The notes beneath the pieces were generated by a model that had not been told where the DNA came from, made no database searches, and saw only the letters and a list, made by a program, of their open reading frames with translations. Made by a program: the position numbers and the translations under genes. A stretch of DNA of 39,827 nucleotides from Deltaproteobacteria bacterium (GTDB lineage: Bacteria; Desulfobacterota; Syntrophia; Syntrophales; UBA2185): contig VGTB01000008.1 in the NCBI GenBank assembly GCA_016874835.1, positions 1 through 39,827 on the forward strand, given 5' to 3'. Each line of letters opens with the position of its first letter. The stretch's first letter is position 1. Of this stretch, positions 36,756-39,827 are shown one piece after another.

Positions 36756-37079
36756 GGCGTTTCCTGTCGACTTTTTCAGAGATTTTTCCTTATATATTAT
36801 GCCCGCCTGAATTGTAAAGAGAACTTTAAGACCGCCGTTGTGAGAGGGCAATACAATGTTTTTATTGGAGAGGTGTCTCAAAATGTGATATAGGGAGACG
36901 CGATTGCCGCCGGGCATTAACTCCTTGTACTTTAAGGTGAATCCGGTAGCGGTCACATTCACCGCAGCTCGCAGCGGAGAAAGCGAGCGAAAGGATAACA
37001 CTGTTATCCCTTAAAGATCGAAGATTCTCCGCGGCCGACTGCGGAGAACCTCAATGAGAACTCGCGGAAGGAAAAAACG
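36756..37079. other. 324-nt divergent leader with three inverted repeats
   Basis: No gene is supported. The part next to ribD holds a candidate promoter, TTTACA-N16-TATATA, on the minus strand. The part next to the rmlA-like gene holds three successive inverted repeats: GCTCGC / GCGAGC (36967-36988), the 17-bp palindrome GGATAACA-C-TGTTATCC (36993-37009) and TTCTCCGC / GCGGAGAA (37025-37048). They are likely operator or RNA structures in the leader of the sugar operon. Confidence 0.5.
36967..37048. repeat. cluster of three inverted repeats upstream of rmlA-like gene
   Basis: Three separate perfect stems of 6, 8 and 8 bp occur within 82 nt, the middle one a palindrome around a single C. None is followed by a T run, so terminators are unlikely. 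Confidence 0.6.
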
Positions 37080-37808
37080 ATGAAGGGGATTGTGTTAGCG
37101 GGGGGGCTGGGAAGCAGGTTATATCCGTTAACGAAGGTGACAAACAAGCATCTGCTGCCCGTCTATAATGAACCGATGATCTACTATCCCATCAAAACGC
37201 TGGTGAATGCCGGTATTGATGAGATCCTCATTGTTACCGGCGGCAACAATGCCGGCGAATTTCTCAGACTTCTGGGAAACGGGAAGGATTTCGGTCTCAA
37301 GCACCTCAATTATACCTATCAGGAGGGAGAGGGAGGAATCGCCGCCGCTCTGAGCCTGGCCGAATTTTTTGCCGATAACGGGAAGATCGTGGTTGTTCTG
37401 GGGGATAATATCATTGAGAAGAACATCAGAAAGGCGGTTGAAACCTATCAGAAGCAGAAAGAGGGAGCACGGATCATGCTCAAAGAAGTACCCGATCCCC
37501 AGCGGTTCGGCGTACCCGTGTTCGAAGGTGACCATATTGTGCGTGTGGAAGAAAAACCTGCAAAGCCCAAATCGAAGTACGCGGTAATCGGGATTTATAT
37601 GTATGACGAGAGAGTGTTTGACTTCATCAAAACCCTGAAGCCATCCCAGAGAGGGGAACTGGAAATCACCGACGTCAACAACTTCTATATCGAAGAGGGA
37701 AAGATGGAATGGGATATCCTTGACGGCTGGTGGACTGATGCGGGCACATTTGAATCCCTTCAGTATGCGGGGAATATGGTCGCGAAAACGGGAGCGAACA
37801 ACATCTGA
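37080..37808 (+). CDS. rmlA: glucose-1-phosphate thymidylyltransferase-like nucleotidyltransferase
   Basis: A 242-residue sugar nucleotidyltransferase. It has the pyrophosphorylase signature LAGGLGSRLYPLTKVTNKHLLPVYNEPM, VVLGDNII, RFGVPVF, VEEKPAKPKSKYAV, and the C-terminal GWWTDAGTFES. It is about 50 residues shorter than standard RmlA (about 290), so it is a short-form member whose exact sugar is uncertain. GGAAGG lies before ATG 37080. It leads a sugar-gene pair on the plus strand. Confidence 0.85.
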   Translation: MKGIVLAGGLGSRLYPLTKVTNKHLLPVYNEPMIYYPIKTLVNAGIDEILIVTGGNNAGEFLRLLGNGKDFGLKHLNYTYQEGEGGIAAALSLAEFFADNGKIVVVLGDNIIEKNIRKAVETYQKQKEGARIMLKEVPDPQRFGVPVFEGDHIVRVEEKPAKPKSKYAVIGIYMYDERVFDFIKTLKPSQRGELEITDVNNFYIEEGKMEWDILDGWWTDAGTFESLQYAGNMVAKTGANNI

Positions 37809-37843
37809 GGAGAGAAGATTAACCTTTCACAGGGGCGTGAGAT

Positions 37844-38299
37844 ATGATCGAAGGCGTGATGATAAAAAAGCTGAAGGTGATCCCGGATGAACGGGGCAGG
37901 CTCATGGAGATACTGCGCGCCGATGACGAGATGTGCAGAGGATTCGGCCAGGTGTATATGACAACCGCGTACCCGGGAGTGGTGAAGGGCTGGCACTATC
38001 ATAAGAAGCAGTTCGACAACATGGCAGTCGTGAAGGGCATGATGAAGATAGTCCTCTATGATGCGAGACCCGATTCCCCGACGCATGGTGAGATAAACGA
38101 ATTTTTTGCGGGGGAACATAATCCCCTGCTCATACACATCCCACCTTACGTGTATCATGGATTCAAATGTATCTCCCGGGAGGAAGCCATCGTGGTCAAC
38201 ACGCCTTCAGAGATGTATGACTACGAGAACCCGGATGAGTTCAGGGTGGCTCCCCATGACAGTGATATCCCTTATCAGTGGGACCTGAAAGAGGGTTAG
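37844..38299 (+). CDS. dTDP-4-dehydrorhamnose 3,5-epimerase family cupin
   Basis: A 151-residue cupin of the RmlC family, with VIPDERGRLMEI, the VVKGWHYHKKQFDNMAVVKG segment and IPPYVYHGFKCISREEAIVVNTPSE. It is shorter than standard RmlC (about 180). It may act as an epimerase or a keto-isomerase on a nucleotide sugar made with the preceding gene product. rmlB and rmlD are not in the window. Confidence 0.82.
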   Translation: MIEGVMIKKLKVIPDERGRLMEILRADDEMCRGFGQVYMTTAYPGVVKGWHYHKKQFDNMAVVKGMMKIVLYDARPDSPTHGEINEFFAGEHNPLLIHIPPYVYHGFKCISREEAIVVNTPSEMYDYENPDEFRVAPHDSDIPYQWDLKEG

Positions 38300-38331
38300 C
38301 GGATTTCCGTCGCAGCGGGGGCTGATCGATC

Positions 38332-39102
38332 ATGAGCGGATTTTTTTATGTGTTTACGGCGGTGGTAGGGGCCGCCGTGGGGAGTTTCCTCAACGTGCTG
38401 ATCTGCCGGATTCCCGGCGGCCGGTCGATTATTTCTCCTCCCTCCCACTGTCCTCAATGCAACCATCACATCAGGTTCTACGATAATATCCCTCTCATCA
38501 GCTACGTCATTTTGCGGGGGAGATGCAGGGACTGCCGGCAAAAAATTTCCCTCCGCTATCCTGCCGTGGAATTGCTCACGGCCGTCATGTCGCTGCTGCT
38601 GTTCTGGAAATTCGGAATCAGCCTGAAATACCTCTTTTCCTTTGTATTCACCTGTGCATTGATCGTCATTACGTTCATTGACCTGGATCACCAGATAATC
38701 CCGGATGTCATCACATTGCCGGGTATCCCCTTCTTTTTCCTCACCGCCGTGTTCGCGATGGATATGCCGGTGATGGATGCACTCCTGGGGATCGTGATCG
38801 GTGGGGGATCTCTCTACCTGGTTGCCGTGGCATATGAACTCATCACGAAGAGAGAGGGTATGGGAGGAGGGGATATCAAGCTCCTGGCCATGCTTGGCGC
38901 ATTCCTGGGGTGGAAATCACTTTTCTACACGCTGTTTGTGAGTTCCCTGCTGGGTGCCGCGGTGGGCATCACGTTCATGATTGTCAGGGGGAAAGACATG
39001 AAGTATGCCGTGCCCTTTGGTCCTTTCCTGGCGGTTGCCGCCGTGTCCTATCTCTTCGTCGGGCATGACCTTATGAGGTTCGTGTTTCCCGCATACTACT
39101 GA
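38332..39102 (+). CDS. pilD: prepilin peptidase / N-methyltransferase (PilD/GspO)
   Basis: A 256-residue membrane protease that cleaves type IV prepilin-like leaders and methylates the new N-terminus. It has two N-terminal CxxC motifs (HCPQC, CRDC) as in the methyltransferase-bearing form, the catalytic Asp residues in FIDLDHQIIPD and GGGDIKLLAMLGA, and about seven hydrophobic helices. It follows the sugar genes by 32 nt on the same strand. Confidence 0.93.
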   Translation: MSGFFYVFTAVVGAAVGSFLNVLICRIPGGRSIISPPSHCPQCNHHIRFYDNIPLISYVILRGRCRDCRQKISLRYPAVELLTAVMSLLLFWKFGISLKYLFSFVFTCALIVITFIDLDHQIIPDVITLPGIPFFFLTAVFAMDMPVMDALLGIVIGGGSLYLVAVAYELITKREGMGGGDIKLLAMLGAFLGWKSLFYTLFVSSLLGAAVGITFMIVRGKDMKYAVPFGPFLAVAAVSYLFVGHDLMRFVFPAYY

Positions 39103-39116
39103 GATTGTATGGAAAA

Positions 39117-39134
39117 CGCTTGACTTCGCAAGCG
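39117..39134. repeat. inverted repeat overlapping a -35 element
   Basis: CGCTTG / CAAGCG, a perfect 6-bp inverted repeat around ACTTCG, partly covers the TTGACT of the promoter at 39120-39147. It could be an operator for the small Cys-protein gene. Confidence 0.45.
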
Positions 39135-39147
39135 CATTTACTGTACT
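39120..39147 (+). promoter_or_regulatory. candidate promoter for the 58-aa gene and argS
   Basis: TTGACT (39120-39125) and TGTACT (39142-39147) are spaced by 16 nt, about 40 nt before the small gene. An inverted repeat covers the -35. Confidence 0.5.
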
Positions 39148-39186
39148 GAAAAGACAACACGCTAATCACAGAAAGGGTTCGTAATC

Positions 39187-39363
39187 ATGGGAACGGATAA
39201 GAAATACTGCTCGATTTGCGCCTGGAGAGAGAACTGTAAGAAAAAATTCCACGTATCACTCGATTCGACCGGACAGGTTCATTGTCCTGACTATACGAGA
39301 GATCTTTCCATAAAAGATAAGGACGTCGATGAGGTGGAAGAGAAGTACCGGGCCGGATCATAA
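39187..39363 (+). CDS. conserved 58-residue cysteine-rich small protein
   Basis: A 58-residue protein starting MGTDKKYCSICAWRENC. Its four cysteines (CxxC, then two more in ENCKKKF and HCPDY) could bind a metal. The C-terminus is charged (DKDVDEVEEKY). AAAGGG lies 9 nt upstream of ATG 39187. I recall similar small proteins near argS in deltaproteobacteria, but their function is not known to me. It ends about 80 nt before the argS-proximal terminator. Confidence 0.7.
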   Translation: MGTDKKYCSICAWRENCKKKFHVSLDSTGQVHCPDYTRDLSIKDKDVDEVEEKYRAGS

Positions 39364-39444
39364 CACCTCCGGAACATGAACAGTTTTACCATCCCGGAAG
39401 GGTGATTCGCCGGTCATTTTCCCACGGGTAATGGAAAAGAGAGG

Positions 39445-39470
39445 TTGGCCATAGCATGGCCAACTTTTTT
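39445..39470 (+). terminator. terminator or attenuator just before argS
   Basis: An 8-bp perfect stem, TTGGCCAT / ATGGCCAA, with a 3-nt loop is followed by CTTTTTT. It ends only a few nt before the argS ATG 39474 and contains the alternative ATG 39456 in its 3' arm, so it could end the small-gene transcript or regulate argS. Confidence 0.7.
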
Positions 39471-39473
39471 CGT

Positions 39474-39827
39474 ATGAAGAACAGTTTGAGAAAATTGCTG
39501 AGAAACGCTGTCGATATCTGTATCGATAAGGGGTTGGTTACCGTTGAATCAGTACCACCGATAGAGGTGGATATACCGAAGGATACCGCCCACGGGGACT
39601 ATGCGTCGAATATTGCCATGGTCCTCGCTTCCCGGGTCAGGGGTAATTTCAGTCCACGGAAAATCGCGGAACTCCTGTCGGCACACATCCATGATGAAGG
39701 CCGTCTCCTGGAAAGGATCGAGATCGCCGGCCCCGGCTTTCTGAACTTTTTCATAAGAGAGGATGTGTGGGCGGCCATGCTCCGGGATGTGGACCGGGAA
39801 GGGGAACTTTACGGCACCTTAGAGATG
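39474..39827 (+). CDS. argS: arginyl-tRNA synthetase, N-terminal part
   Basis: The first 118 residues of a class I synthetase, cut by the right edge. The N-terminal additional domain is recognisable: IPKDTAHGDYASNIAMVLAS, RKIAELLS, and IAGPGFLNFFI. The start could be ATG 39474, which has no clear Shine-Dalgarno because a T run precedes it, or the in-frame ATG 39456 (MANFFRMKNS), which has AGAGG 11 nt upstream. The ATP-binding motifs lie beyond the window. Confidence 0.93.
   Translation, partial: MKNSLRKLLRNAVDICIDKGLVTVESVPPIEVDIPKDTAHGDYASNIAMVLASRVRGNFSPRKIAELLSAHIHDEGRLLERIEIAGPGFLNFFIREDVWAAMLRDVDREGELYGTLEM

Noticed and set aside
36756-37001. N-terminal extension of the ribD frame
   Set aside because: It runs into the inverted repeats and has no similarity to RibD. 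TTG 36755 with AGGA upstream fits the family start.

Overview
This window most likely comes from a strictly anaerobic bacterium of the Desulfobacterota/deltaproteobacterial type, perhaps a syntroph or sulfate-reducer relative. That assignment is inference. It rests on an Ech-type energy-converting hydrogenase, an electron-bifurcating NfnAB pair, a ferredoxin-linked 2-oxoacid oxidoreductase, a siroheme-decarboxylase-like gene next to hemL, and an NtrC-type two-component system. There are 43 supportable protein genes, two of them cut by the window edges. I recognise no tRNA, rRNA, CRISPR array or insertion sequence.

Layout. 1-5.1 kb: the end of an unknown gene, then a small membrane protein, a PAS-rich sensor kinase and its sigma-54 response regulator. 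5.1-10.8 kb: engB, then hypC-hypD-hypF-hypE for [NiFe] cofactor assembly. 10.9-16.0 kb (minus strand): a complete six-gene ech operon, echA to echF. 16.0-16.8 kb: a divergent control region. 16.8-19.1 kb: nfnA-nfnB. 19.2-20.5 kb: atpB, atpI and atpZ. 20.5-24.9 kb: nucleotide-sugar genes (fcl, gmd, a UDP-glucuronate epimerase, a UDP-sugar dehydrogenase). 25-26.7 kb: hemL and ahbB-like. 27.0 kb: atpE on the opposite strand. 27.5-28.9 kb: a GGQ release-factor-like protein paired with a DRG/Obg-like TGS GTPase. 29.2-32.2 kb: a four-subunit VOR/KOR oxidoreductase with an ACT-domain protein. 32.4-39.8 kb: an MBL-fold hydrolase, a NusG paralogue, a COG2509-like flavoprotein, ribD, rmlA-like and rmlC-like sugar genes, a prepilin peptidase, a 58-aa Cys protein and the start of argS.

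The main discovery candidate is in echE. Two open frames (12413-12222 and 12218-11331, minus strand) are separated only by one in-frame TGA at 12221-12219. The TGA falls exactly on the first cysteine of the L1 nickel-binding motif (CERV-TGA-GICSYIH). A perfect 6-bp hairpin with a GU-containing loop follows 17 nt downstream, in the place and shape of a bacterial SECIS element. Read as selenocysteine, the product is 360 aa, has an intact L2 motif (DPCICC) and fits between intact neighbours. Natural [NiFeSe] hydrogenases that I know of carry Sec in L2, so Sec in L1 of an Ech enzyme would be unusual and possibly undescribed.

How the parts may work together (inference): VOR/KOR would reduce ferredoxin, Ech would couple ferredoxin oxidation to H2 formation and ion translocation, the ATP synthase would use the ion gradient, Nfn would balance ferredoxin, NADH and NADPH, and HypCDFE would build the Ech active site.
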